DNA of 20,070 nucleotides from a virus. Within the stretch, counting starts at the first letter, position 1. Each line of letters opens with the position of its first letter. The translations under genes were made by a program, and so were the position numbers. The stretch covers positions 1 to 20,070 of the IMG/VR virus record IMGVR_UViG_3300026484_000184; one strand, written 5' to 3'. Shown here piece after piece: positions 1 to 8,402 of this stretch. The notes under the pieces were generated by a model, which made no database searches, had not been told where the DNA came from, and saw only the letters and a list, made by a program, of their open reading frames with translations.

Positions 1-2
1 TC

Positions 3-2897
3 ATCAAAGAATTGACCTGATTTAAATTTAATTTTAACATTACTCATTGCTTTAACAAGAGATAATTCACTTCTATTTAAAAGAGCTTTTGATTTTTGAT
101 TAATAAGTCCTCTTAGTTTTGCATAATCAACAACTACTTTTGGTATTTTTCCATCTTTTAGTTCAATCATTTTTAATGATTTTTTATCAATTGCTTTTGG
201 AACACTTGGGTCTAATAAGTTAGATATACCAAGAAAATCATTATTGTATGTTTTAATAAATCTTAGGTTATGAGATACTATATTGTCTTCTATATTTTTT
301 AATTGTTCTTCTGTTATTTTTCTATCATTAATATCTTTTATGATATTTGTAAATTGTGTTTTACCTTCTTTAAATATTTCAGTTTTAGTAATTTTAATAT
401 CTTTGTTTTCTACTCTTTTGAGTTTTTTAAATGAATTAATCAACACATAATCTGGTTGGCTCTCTTTGAAGATTAAATCAAAAGATTTTTCATCTGAATT
501 AATGATTTTTGATAAGAAACTTTTTAAATTATTAATTGAATCAGTTTCAATAGGAATGTTTCTTTTTATTTCTTCAATTAAGATTTCTGAGTTTTCTATT
601 TTTAAACCTAAATCAATTAATGCTTTTTTAAAAATATCTTGTGTTAGTTTTTCAATATTCAAATCTTTTGAATCAAGATAAATGTTTACTACTTCTTCAA
701 ATTCTTTTGATTTTCCTTTAACTACTTTTAAATCTTTAAAAAGATTAAATAGTTTTTTTCTTGCAGTTATTTCTAATAATGCTTTAAATTCTTTTTTTAA
801 TCTATATTCTCCATTTTCTTCTTTTACTAATTTACTAATTAAGTAATCAATATTTTCATCATATGTTGTTGTTTTAGAAATAATATCTTCATACATTTTA
901 ATGATTGATTTTTCAACATCATTAACAAGTTGTTTTCTGATATCAAATATTTGTTTAATATCAATATTTTGTCCAGTAATATCTCTTATTAGTTTTATTG
1001 ATTTAGCTATATGTCTATCAATGTTTAATAGATGTTGAACAATTTTTGATTGTTGGTTCTTTGTTAAATAATCTTTTAATGATTTAAAGTAACTTAAATT
1101 TAAATCTCTATCTATTTTAATAGTTTGTTTCTTATCAGATAAAGATAAGAATTCATCACTACTTATTCCTTTTTGTTCAAGTTCTTCTAAGTCTTTTAGA
1201 ATTTCTGTTTCTACTTCTTTTTTAAGAGAAGAATCAATAGGAACTTTTGATTTAATTTTAAGATTTTCTAAATCTGCATCTTTAATATTAATGATGTCAT
1301 TTCTATGATATTTTCTTACTATTGCATCATTTGTAATAATCTCAGGTTCTTTTATAGCTTTTATAATATCGTTAAAAGACAAGTTTCTTAGTTCATTAAT
1401 ATCTTTATCTTTAAATTTATTTAAAGCCTCTAATGTATATGCAGCAATAGATAATTTGTTTATTAAATGATTTTCTTTTATGTTTTCTTTTGTTAGATAA
1501 CTTTTATTGTATTCAGCTTTTTTAGGTTGGACAAGAGGTTTGTCTTTTATCTTAGTTAAGAACCAACCAGAGTTTACTTTTGAATTAAAATGAATTGTTT
1601 TATCAGATATATTTGCTTTTAATAAATCTTTTACTTTTTTAAGTATCACTTTTTCTTTTTCTGGTTCTACATTTAAAGAATCAATTTGACTAATTATGTT
1701 TTCTTTTTCTTTGTCATCTTGTGCTATTTCACTTATTAATGTTTTTATATCATTGATTGATTTTAGATTGTCTATTTTATCTTTTAATTCTTTGATTTCT
1801 GAATTATGTTCTTTTGTTATAACAACAGAACCAATATCATCTTTGTTGTATTTAATAATTTCTCTTACTTTACTAAGATTTTCTTTTTTAATTATTTCAT
1901 CTTCAATCTTGTTTAATTCTTTAATTGCTTTTTCTTTATCAATTTCATTATTAATATATTTTTCTTTTATATTAATAGCTTTTTCTTTTAATTGTTTATC
2001 TTTTGTGTTTGCTATAAGTGTTTCATTAAATAATTCATCATCATTTAAAACTTTATCTATTTCTTCATTTGTTAAGTGTTTGATAGATATTGTTTCTATA
2101 TCATCACCCTTGTTGGTTCTAAATTGAACTTTATGTTCGTAATTGTTTTCATTTTCTGATACTTTTGATTTTAAATTAAAGTTGTTATGATGCTTTATAG
2201 AATAAATAACATCATTAAATTCATCATCATCAAGATGTTCCATAGAACCCATACCATCTGTTTCTTCAAGAGTTTTTTCTAATGCATATTTAATGTTTTT
2301 CTTTTCTTTTGCATGACTTAAAACACCAAGTGTTACAAAAGGCATAGATGCTATTAAGTTAAGACTAAAATTCTCTACAAAGTTATCACTCATGTCAACT
2401 TCAACTCTTTTACCTTCATCATCAATATATGATGATTTACCAACTGTTGTTTGGAATCCTGCCCAACCTATATTAGAACTAGTAATAGTTAACACATTTT
2501 TTAGTGATTCAAGTTTTGTTGATTCATCTGAATGCAATGCTATTTGTTTAGCTAAATTACCTTTAAAATGTTTTCTTATTAGTTTTCCAGTTAGTTTACT
2601 TGATAAACCTAAAATTCTTTTTTCAATAGCACTAGTTAAACCTCCACCAGCTAACAATCCAATAGCATCTCCAACAAATGTTGTTTGTTTAGAACCAGTT
2701 GGAGAATAGTTATCTCCTATATCAAATGCATTAAATGTTAATCCATCAATAGCATCTTTTGCTACATCTCCAAGATAAGAAGTTCCATAGGTTCTTAATG
2801 CGGCTTGAGTAGCTTGTTTATCTAAATCTACATCTTCATCAATTGTTCCAGTTATTTCCTGAGTTACATATTCATCTAAATTAAATTTATCACTCAT
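3..2897 (-). CDS. Giant helical virion protein, candidate ejection/internal virion protein (partial, runs off left edge)
   Basis: The frame is open for 965 codons from ATG at 2897 to the window edge; I read every line of it and found no in-frame stop. The ATG follows directly on the TAG of the upstream gene (TAGATG) and has a strong ribosome site, AAAGGAG, about 7 bases before it. Residues about 71-92 are glycine-rich and amphipathic, and residues about 178-193 are hydrophobic (SLNLIASMPFVTLGVL), which could be a membrane-interacting helix. After about residue 196 the chain becomes Lys/Glu/Ile/Asn-rich and almost wholly helical, with many coiled-coil-like heptads. It is the third of three consecutive large helical genes after the capsid gene, the place where podoviruses keep internal virion (ejection) proteins. 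No enzyme motif was recognised in the visible part, but the C-terminus is missing. The CDS is certain, the role is inferred from position and composition. Confidence 0.85.
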   Translation of the reverse strand, partial: MSDKFNLDEYVTQEITGTIDEDVDLDKQATQAALRTYGTSYLGDVAKDAIDGLTFNAFDIGDNYSPTGSKQTTFVGDAIGLLAGGGLTSAIEKRILGLSSKLTGKLIRKHFKGNLAKQIALHSDESTKLESLKNVLTITSSNIGWAGFQTTVGKSSYIDDEGKRVEVDMSDNFVENFSLNLIASMPFVTLGVLSHAKEKKNIKYALEKTLEETDGMGSMEHLDDDEFNDVIYSIKHHNNFNLKSKVSENENNYEHKVQFRTNKGDDIETISIKHLTNEEIDKVLNDDELFNETLIANTKDKQLKEKAINIKEKYINNEIDKEKAIKELNKIEDEIIKKENLSKVREIIKYNKDDIGSVVITKEHNSEIKELKDKIDNLKSINDIKTLISEIAQDDKEKENIISQIDSLNVEPEKEKVILKKVKDLLKANISDKTIHFNSKVNSGWFLTKIKDKPLVQPKKAEYNKSYLTKENIKENHLINKLSIAAYTLEALNKFKDKDINELRNLSFNDIIKAIKEPEIITNDAIVRKYHRNDIINIKDADLENLKIKSKVPIDSSLKKEVETEILKDLEELEQKGISSDEFLSLSDKKQTIKIDRDLNLSYFKSLKDYLTKNQQSKIVQHLLNIDRHIAKSIKLIRDITGQNIDIKQIFDIRKQLVNDVEKSIIKMYEDIISKTTTYDENIDYLISKLVKEENGEYRLKKEFKALLEITARKKLFNLFKDLKVVKGKSKEFEEVVNIYLDSKDLNIEKLTQDIFKKALIDLGLKIENSEILIEEIKRNIPIETDSINNLKSFLSKIINSDEKSFDLIFKESQPDYVLINSFKKLKRVENKDIKITKTEIFKEGKTQFTNIIKDINDRKITEEQLKNIEDNIVSHNLRFIKTYNNDFLGISNLLDPSVPKAIDKKSLKMIELKDGKIPKVVVDYAKLRGLINQKSKALLNRSELSLVKAMSNVKIKFKSGQFFD

Positions 2898-4889
2898 CTA
2901 TTCTCCTTTGATGCTTCTTTTAATAACTCCTGATGCAATATTATATCCAATGATAATATTTTTTAATTCTTCTTCTTGTTTGTCTGAAATAGAAGAATAA
3001 TAATTTAGAAAATCAAGTATCATTTTCTTTTTATATTGAGCTATCTCATTATTATCATATTTAGCTTTTAATTCTTTATCATCTGCTTGGTTCATTAAAT
3101 CAAGTAATGTTTTTGTAATACTATCAGCTTTTGTTGGTTCTATACCAGAGTTAACTAACTTAGTTTTAAATTCTTTTAGTGATGAAGAAGACTCAAATGA
3201 ATCTTTAATTAGATTGAATTGTTTTTTAATCTCTGTTGGTTCTAAATATGTAAACAATTCAATTTGTTTTTCTTTTGCTTTATCAAAATCTTTAATTAAA
3301 TAATTAGTATCATTAATTACATTTTTGTATTGAGATGATAAGAAGTTTTCATTTGAATAAATACCATAGTTTAATGTTGCATTTAATGCTTCTGTTGGTT
3401 TTATTTTGTATTTTTTAGAATACATATATGAGTATGCTAGTAAGTTTTTATAAAAAGCACTTTTGCTAAATCTGTTTTTAAACTCTTCTTTTGTTATGAT
3501 TGGACCATCTGCAACAATATTTAGTAGTTTATTTATTTTAGAACCAATTACTCCTGCATCTGTTACTCTTTCATATAGTTTATCTATAATGCTATCATCT
3601 GAAAAAGAGAATTTACTATCAAAAATTAAACCTTCTTTTTTAAAGTTTCTATGTTTAAAAATATCTTCAAGTAATTTAGGAAAATCTGATTCAGTTGTAT
3701 TTATAAGAGTTTCATTGTTTTTTAACATAGAACCAAGGAGTGCTATTACAGAATCAGTAGATATTGTATTATTATCAAGGAAACTTTTTATTGTTTTAAC
3801 AGCCTCATTTAATTGGCCTACATTAGCAAATTTACTTTTAGTAACTACATCTATTTTTAGTTTTGTTTTCATTTTTTCGTCAATTGAAAGTGAATTAATT
3901 GTTTTTAATAATTCATTTAAAGAAGTTCCATTAGTATTTAGATATTTCGTAACTTCTTCTTGATTTATTGTAGGTAGATTATTTTTATCAAAAGTTAAGA
4001 TTTTTTTAGCTATGAAATTGTTATATAGTTTTTGACAATCTTTAATACCAGAAGAACCACATGAATTTAAAAAAGCATCTTTGTTTTCAATTAGTGTTTT
4101 TAGGTTAAAATCAAGTCCATGGTTTTTGTATGTTTGTTCAAATACTTTTGTTGGTTCTAAATTCTTATTTTTAGCTAAATAACTAATAGCATCTTTTGTA
4201 GCAAGATATGCACTTTCAAGTTTTTGTTTTTTTGTTACTGGAACATTTAATTTATTTGTTTGTTGATAATTTTTATATATTTCTGATTTTAGCTTTTCGT
4301 TTTTAAGCACTCTGTTTTCAAACTCCATTGGAGTATATTGAACCAATCCATCAGGAGTAATAGTAACTCCTTTTGCTAATGCATTTGCTTTAATTTGTAA
4401 TAGTTTTGATTTTTCTTTTTGAATGTTTGCTAATTGTTTTAATGTTTCAATCTCTTTTTGTTTTTGTTCAAGTTCATATTGTTTTGTTACTTGATATACT
4501 TTTAAATCAAGAGATGCTTTTTGATTAGCAATATTAGCTAATACATTTATTCTATTTGTCTTTGCATTGTAAGCAGATATTTTTGCATTTATTCTATCTC
4601 TTTCTATTTGAGTTAGATTTGATATATACTTATCTGTTACATTTGCAAACATTTCTGTCATAAATTGATTTTCTTTTTGTAAAGCATTAGCATAGTTTTG
4701 ATATGCATTCATCATATCTCTTGTTGCTTGTAATCTTGCATTTATAGCTTGATTATAAACTTGATTCAATTGTTGTGTTGATACATCAATTTCTCTCCAT
4801 TTATCTTCATAAACTCTTTGTATATCTTCTGATGCTTTTTGTGTATTTGATAATTGTTGGTTTACATCTGAAAAATTAATATTAATCAT
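2898..4889 (-). CDS. 663-residue coiled-coil protein, candidate internal virion/ejection protein
   Basis: I do not recognise a named family. The first 200 or so residues are a long Gln/Asn/Lys-rich helical stretch (QQLNQVYNQAINARLQATRD, then repeated KQKEIE/LKQLANIQKEK patterns) typical of coiled coils. The rest is mixed helical with hydrophilic linkers and has a single CGSSGIKDC segment near residue 278. There is no signal peptide and no obvious membrane segment. The start codon lies 2 bases after the stop of the preceding gene, and its AGGAGC ribosome site is formed by that gene's last codons, so the two are probably translationally coupled. Size, composition and position downstream of the capsid resemble podoviral ejection proteins (the T7 gp14-16 or P22 gp7/16/20 sets), but no sequence motif proves this. 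The peptide EPT appears three times because the AGAACCAAC motif is read in that register. Confidence 0.85.
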   Translation of the reverse strand: MININFSDVNQQLSNTQKASEDIQRVYEDKWREIDVSTQQLNQVYNQAINARLQATRDMMNAYQNYANALQKENQFMTEMFANVTDKYISNLTQIERDRINAKISAYNAKTNRINVLANIANQKASLDLKVYQVTKQYELEQKQKEIETLKQLANIQKEKSKLLQIKANALAKGVTITPDGLVQYTPMEFENRVLKNEKLKSEIYKNYQQTNKLNVPVTKKQKLESAYLATKDAISYLAKNKNLEPTKVFEQTYKNHGLDFNLKTLIENKDAFLNSCGSSGIKDCQKLYNNFIAKKILTFDKNNLPTINQEEVTKYLNTNGTSLNELLKTINSLSIDEKMKTKLKIDVVTKSKFANVGQLNEAVKTIKSFLDNNTISTDSVIALLGSMLKNNETLINTTESDFPKLLEDIFKHRNFKKEGLIFDSKFSFSDDSIIDKLYERVTDAGVIGSKINKLLNIVADGPIITKEEFKNRFSKSAFYKNLLAYSYMYSKKYKIKPTEALNATLNYGIYSNENFLSSQYKNVINDTNYLIKDFDKAKEKQIELFTYLEPTEIKKQFNLIKDSFESSSSLKEFKTKLVNSGIEPTKADSITKTLLDLMNQADDKELKAKYDNNEIAQYKKKMILDFLNYYSSISDKQEEELKNIIIGYNIASGVIKRSIKGE

Positions 4890-4891
4890 TA

Positions 4892-5653
4892 TTAGCTCCT
4901 AAATTTTTTTGTTATAGCATCTCTTACTGCAACAGCATGATTATATTCATTTTCCTTAATTGACCATTCTTTAAGAGCTAAATCTTTTTGGAAATTATAT
5001 TGGTCAAATTGTAATGCATACATTTTCTCAAATTCAGCTTGTTTTTCAGCTAATTGTTTTTGTAATAAATCAGTTTGTGTATTTAATGCATATGTTTGAA
5101 AATCAAGGTTTTTTAAGAACATATCATATTGTTTTGCTAATGCTTGTTGTTGTAATTGATAAGTCATAGAATCTTTTTGTTTCATGTATTCTAATTGTTT
5201 ATTTAACATGTTTTTTTGTTCATTAATCAATGGTGAATAATCTATTTTAGGTAATGTTGGTTGCATAGGTTGTGTAGGTTGTATTGTTGGAATGTTTCCA
5301 ATAAGTGGTGTTTGTTGTTGTTGTGTTGTTGTTGGTTCTTGATAAGAATCAAAATAACTTATATCCTCTGATGTTGGTTCATATAAGAATGATAAATCAT
5401 CATTGATGTCATACCATACTGATTGCATACTATCATAGTCTTCATAACCAATTCCTTCTGAACTCCATAAAAAACCATCAGTATCAAAATAAGTTTCTGT
5501 TGTATCTTCTGTTGAAATTGGATTTCCAAATATATCATATCCAACATTTGATAAATCATCATCTGTATAATAATTTGAATCATAAGATTCATTTGTATTA
5601 CTTGAACCAAGTATTTCAGCAAAATATTCATTTAAATCAACATAATCTGCCAT
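4892..5653 (-). CDS. 253-residue acidic then coiled-coil protein, candidate internal virion protein
   Basis: The protein has three visible zones. Residues 1-105 are very acidic and rich in Tyr, Asp, Ser and Thr. Residues about 106-135 are a low-complexity Gln/Thr/Pro linker (TTTQQQQTP, QPTQPMQPTLP). Residues about 140-253 are a Gln/Lys/Leu-rich helix that looks like coiled coil (KQLEYMKQKDSMTYQLQQQA). The ribosome site is AAAGGA 8 bases before ATG. Its stop is 2 bases before the next gene, so it forms a pair with the 663-residue protein. The helical half resembles the N-terminal helix of that neighbour in composition, which suggests the two may contact one another in the virion. No known family was recognised; an internal virion or tail-associated role is inferred from context. 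Confidence 0.82.
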   Translation of the reverse strand: MADYVDLNEYFAEILGSSNTNESYDSNYYTDDDLSNVGYDIFGNPISTEDTTETYFDTDGFLWSSEGIGYEDYDSMQSVWYDINDDLSFLYEPTSEDISYFDSYQEPTTTQQQQTPLIGNIPTIQPTQPMQPTLPKIDYSPLINEQKNMLNKQLEYMKQKDSMTYQLQQQALAKQYDMFLKNLDFQTYALNTQTDLLQKQLAEKQAEFEKMYALQFDQYNFQKDLALKEWSIKENEYNHAVAVRDAITKKFRS

Positions 5654-5675
5654 TAGTAATCCTTTTTTAGTAAAG

Positions 5676-5681
5676 ATTATA
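5676..5681 (-). promoter_or_regulatory. Possible -10 box (TATAAT) before the ejection-protein genes
   Basis: A perfect TATAAT lies in the 60-base gap between the 107-residue gene and the 253-residue gene. No good -35 is found 17 bases upstream, where the sequence is a pyrimidine run. In DNA this AT-rich the hexamer can occur by chance, so this is only a candidate. Confidence 0.22.
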
Positions 5682-5705
5682 TAAAAGAAGAAGGAAAAGA
5701 GAAAG

Positions 5706-5732
5706 TGTAATGATTATTGAAGAACCATTACA
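5706..5732 (-). terminator. Weak hairpin with pyrimidine tail after the 107-residue gene
   Basis: Read on the minus strand, TGTAATG and CATTACA form a 7-bp perfect stem around a 13-base loop that contains the gene's stop codon. It is followed by a C/T-only run (CTTTCTCTTTTCC...). The long loop and the mixed tail make it a weaker candidate than the terminator at 15780-15811. It may reduce transcription between the head genes and the ejection genes. Confidence 0.3.
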
Positions 5733-6037
5733 GTGTATTTAGGAACAAAACCTATTGAAGTTTCAGTAGTAATATCTGAATCTCCATCTCTCATAATTTT
5801 ATTTGCTTTTTCTTGTGAAATTTTTAATTTATCCATTACTTCATAAACACTCATTCCTCTTGTGTTCTTCTTTGGTTCTTTTATTCTTTTTAATGCTTTT
5901 AAATCATCCTCAGATATTTGAAATGGAATTCCAAATGGAATTACTTTTCCATTAACTTTAACAAATCTTTCTTTATGAGCATTATCTGTTGCAGGTGTAA
6001 CAACTACTTTAATAAGGTCTTTTTTAGCTTTTGCCAT
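5714..6037 (-). CDS. 107-residue small conserved-type phage protein next to the capsid gene
   Basis: This is a basic N-terminus (MAKAKKDLIK) followed by a segment of the type ERFVKVNGKVIPFGIPFQIS at residues about 23-42 and a helical region. Short proteins with a 'V-NG-..-G-..-V/I-s/p-e' pattern are often found beside capsid genes in podoviruses and siphoviruses; their role is mostly undefined. The recognition here is by pattern memory and is moderate. ATG has a clear AAAGGAG ribosome site. The gene is separated from the capsid gene by 74 bases holding a hairpin and ends in a weak hairpin of its own. Confidence 0.75.
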   Translation of the reverse strand: MAKAKKDLIKVVVTPATDNAHKERFVKVNGKVIPFGIPFQISEDDLKALKRIKEPKKNTRGMSVYEVMDKLKISQEKANKIMRDGDSDITTETSIGFVPKYTVMVLQ

Positions 6038-6065
6038 TTATAATCTCCTTTAATTTAATTTAATC

Positions 6066-6089
6066 ATCAGAACCAAGAGAGGTTCTGAT
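6066..6089 (-). other. 9-bp perfect inverted repeat made from two copies of the AGAACC motif
   Basis: ATCAGAACC and GGTTCTGAT form a perfect 9-bp stem with a 6-base loop in the gap after the major capsid gene. On the minus strand it is followed by GATTAAATTAAATT, which lacks a U-run, so it is not a classical intrinsic terminator. It could be an RNA-processing or stabilising hairpin at the 3' end of the capsid message, or an operator, since a TATAAT lies 11 bases upstream. Both arms carry the over-represented hexamer. Confidence 0.5.
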
Positions 6090-6100
6090 TGTTAAACTAA

Positions 6101-6106
6101 ATTATA
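6101..6106 (-). promoter_or_regulatory. Possible -10 box (TATAAT) after the capsid gene
   Basis: TATAAT lies 5 bases past the capsid stop codon and 11 bases before the inverted repeat at 6066-6089. No convincing -35 is seen at the normal spacing. If it is used, the transcript would begin with the motif hairpin. The call is weak because of the AT-rich background. Confidence 0.22.
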
Positions 6107-6111
6107 TCTAA

Positions 6112-7194
6112 TTAATATTCAATTTTAGCTTTAAGTAAAGCCATTCTTTCAGGGTACACAGAATAAGCTCCAAGCCAAGATTTGATACCAATAATTTGAA
6201 TTCTGTTTAGAGGGTCAGATTTATCTTGTGTGTTAAGTCCTTTAATGATAGTTTCAATTCTTCCTTTACCTCTTAAAGGAATGTCATAAGTGTGTTCTTT
6301 ACCTAGAATTAGAGCATATCCATATTTATTTGTTCCATCATCTTCAATAAGCATGTTTTCATTGTAAACATATCTTACTTCTCCAATTGTTCCAATTTCA
6401 TTATCCATTACTTTTGATTTATCAGGATATTTTTCAACAGGAATAAAATCAGGATTTTCTCTTAAATCAAATTCACATAAAGGGTTAACAATAGCAACAT
6501 ATTTAGTTTGAATTGGAACAGTTCCATAGTTAGGAGAATTGCTAAGAATTCTATCTACATATCTTGCTCCACTTAATCTAAGTTGCATAGTTACTTTTCT
6601 GTTTGCATCTGTAAATGCACTATCTTTCATTCTGTTAGAACCATTAGCATTACCACTAATATCAATTTGATGTCCTGCACTATTGATATATAAGTCTCTA
6701 TAAAAACCATCAATAGCATAAGATGCAATTTCACTAAGTTGTTTTACATGCCAACTTGTAGTCCATAAATCATGAAACAAACTAACTTCTTCTGTTACTT
6801 TTGACCAAAAACCAATAGGGAAAATATCAGTTGAGAATTCAACTACTTTTACATCACCAATTTGGTCTCCACTCTCACCTTCTGGTAGAATAAATTGTTT
6901 ATAGTAATCTTTATCTACCAAAGTAACAATACCTTCTCCTCTATCTTCAACATTGTTACCAGTGTATTCTTTATAGATTTTATTTGCAATCAATAAGTCT
7001 TTCATATTAACCATTCTTCTAAATGTTAATGTCTTCCCTTGGTTCTGAGGAATAGCTCTTGTTCTTGTTGCAAATTTATCAAAGATTGTTTTTTGTGCAA
7101 TTTCAGCAGTAGCAAGTTTCTCAATTATAGCTTGTTGTTTAGCTCCTAATACATCACCTTGATTTCCATAAGTAATATTCCCATTTAATGCCAT
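6112..7194 (-). CDS. Major capsid protein, N4-gp56 family type
   Basis: This is the main shell subunit of the head. The 360-residue length and pattern match the N4-gp56-type major capsid family: an N-terminal helix, then RAIPQNQGKTLTFRR (residues about 46-60), a loop with glycine-rich DRGEG and PEGESGD segments (the region that normally forms the E-loop), and in the C-terminal half YVAIVNPLCEFDLR followed by EKYPDKSKVMDNEIGTIGEV, which is the family's signature 'gEiG-..-vR' stretch. It follows a scaffold-like gene and a 107-residue gene, the usual order for phage head genes. The ATG has an AAGGAG site 8 bases upstream. There is no delta-domain or protease gene beside it. The family call is from recalled motifs and is strong. 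Confidence 0.9.
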   Translation of the reverse strand: MALNGNITYGNQGDVLGAKQQAIIEKLATAEIAQKTIFDKFATRTRAIPQNQGKTLTFRRMVNMKDLLIANKIYKEYTGNNVEDRGEGIVTLVDKDYYKQFILPEGESGDQIGDVKVVEFSTDIFPIGFWSKVTEEVSLFHDLWTTSWHVKQLSEIASYAIDGFYRDLYINSAGHQIDISGNANGSNRMKDSAFTDANRKVTMQLRLSGARYVDRILSNSPNYGTVPIQTKYVAIVNPLCEFDLRENPDFIPVEKYPDKSKVMDNEIGTIGEVRYVYNENMLIEDDGTNKYGYALILGKEHTYDIPLRGKGRIETIIKGLNTQDKSDPLNRIQIIGIKSWLGAYSVYPERMALLKAKIEY

Positions 7195-7207
7195 TAATTA
7201 CTCCTTA

Positions 7208-7531
7208 TTAAGATTTTTCAATTTCTGTATCTAATACAGGTTCAAATGTTGACCTATTCTCTTGTTTTCTAAGAAGAATAACTTTTCTTCCAGAACCAAG
7301 TTTTGATGCAAAAGAGACACTTTCACCAACTTTTAATTCTTTTAAAGTCTTTTCATCAATTGTTTTACCATCTACATCTGTTAAACCTACAATGATATTC
7401 CAACCTGTTAAATCTTTTCTTTTACCACTGTAATCAACATTTGTATTGTTAGTAACAACATCACCATTATCGTTATCGTATTCCCCAATTACTTTGTAAC
7501 TCCTAAGAGTTTCTACTTTGTATGTAGCCAT
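7208..7531 (-). CDS. 107-residue protein between scaffold and capsid genes, function unknown
   Basis: The sequence is hydrophilic and beta-rich in appearance (TYKVETLRSYKVIGEYDN, SGRKVILLRKQ), without cysteines, signal peptide or membrane segment. It sits between the scaffold and the major capsid gene with an AAGGAGG-class ribosome site upstream of the scaffold junction and its own site near ATG at 7531. Position suggests a head decoration, head completion or capsid-assembly helper, but I recognise no family. The 13-base gap to the capsid gene indicates co-translation at a high level. Confidence 0.75.
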   Translation of the reverse strand: MATYKVETLRSYKVIGEYDNDNGDVVTNNTNVDYSGKRKDLTGWNIIVGLTDVDGKTIDEKTLKELKVGESVSFASKLGSGRKVILLRKQENRSTFEPVLDTEIEKS

Positions 7532-7540
7532 TTAACCTCC

Positions 7541-8392
7541 TTAAATTTCTTCAATTAATAATTTTTCAATCTCATCTGGGTCTGAGACATCACTGTTCCA
7601 AATGCTATCATAATCATCTTTTTTTTCTGTATGTAAAGACTTTTTATGTTCTTCTTGTAAAGGTTCACTTGGAGTTTTAGGAACATCTTTATTGTTTTTA
7701 AGTTCATTGATTGCTTTTTTAAAAGCATCTCCCCAATCAATATGAGGTTCTTTTGCTTTTATTTTAAGAGCTACTGGATATATTTTATTAAATGAACCAT
7801 CTTCTACTTGTTTGATAAAAACTTCAAATGCTTTTGGGATAGATAATATAACTTGTCTTAATGATGGGTCTATTGTATTAATAGTTTTAATAATTCTACC
7901 ACTCAATTCAGGGTCTCTTTTTGCAACATTATCAAACATTTTTTGAATAGGATTTTCTTCTTGTTTTTCTTCTTGTCTTGGTTCTTCAAACTCTAATTCA
8001 ATTGATTCTTCTCCAAGAAGTTTTAGAATTTCTTTTTTAGAACCAACATTGCCATTGATAGCATCTTTAAACAACAATAATTTATCTTTACCAATCTCTT
8101 TTGCAATATCAATTATGTCTTGATAATTACTTAATTGATTGTATTTTTCTTCAACTTCTAGTCCTCTTCTAGCTAATGCATAAAGTTCATCTATATCTTT
8201 TATTTCAATTGTTTTAGAACCAACAACAAGAGGTTTTAATTGATTTTTATTTTCTGTGTTTGTTGGTTCTTGATTAGTATTTTCTTGGTTATTCCATTCA
8301 TCTAGTGGTATTTCATCACCTTTCCAAATATCATCAACATTTTCTGTGTTTGTATTGTTTTCTTCAAAAAACTCTTTTAATTCTTCATTCAT
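7541..8392 (-). CDS. Capsid scaffolding protein candidate
   Basis: The 283-residue protein is strongly acidic and helical with low-complexity ends, as phage scaffolds usually are. The N-terminal 50 residues are Glu/Asn/Thr-rich and disordered in appearance. Residues about 56-85 (LVVGSKTIEIKDIDELYALA) match the common scaffold pattern of a short beta segment followed by 'i-d-ELyaLAr-GleveeKy'. Next comes a helical domain with GNVGSKKEILKLLGEE (113-128). The segment D-x-I-W-x-x-D appears twice, at 20-26 near the N-terminus and at 262-268 near the C-terminus. Its place between portal and major capsid genes supports the call. No Ser/His/Asp protease motif is seen, so it is not an obvious prohead protease. 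ATG has an AAGGAGG site. Confidence 0.75.
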   Translation of the reverse strand: MNEELKEFFEENNTNTENVDDIWKGDEIPLDEWNNQENTNQEPTNTENKNQLKPLVVGSKTIEIKDIDELYALARRGLEVEEKYNQLSNYQDIIDIAKEIGKDKLLLFKDAINGNVGSKKEILKLLGEESIELEFEEPRQEEKQEENPIQKMFDNVAKRDPELSGRIIKTINTIDPSLRQVILSIPKAFEVFIKQVEDGSFNKIYPVALKIKAKEPHIDWGDAFKKAINELKNNKDVPKTPSEPLQEEHKKSLHTEKKDDYDSIWNSDVSDPDEIEKLLIEEI

Positions 8393-8402
8393 TTAATCCT
8401 CC

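Noticed and set aside
1696-2127. Plus-strand open frame of 143 codons
   Set aside because: It lies opposite the giant minus-strand gene, is Ser/Leu/Ile/Phe-rich as expected for the complement of Lys/Glu/Asn-rich coding, and has no ribosome site.
3463-3963. Plus-strand open frame of 166 codons
   Set aside because: Antisense to the 663-residue coiled-coil gene, with the same shadow composition; no other support.
5359-5631. Minus-strand open frame of 90 codons inside the 253-residue gene
   Set aside because: A frame-shifted shadow of Met/Ile-rich composition without ribosome site; the other frame gives a coherent protein with a good start.
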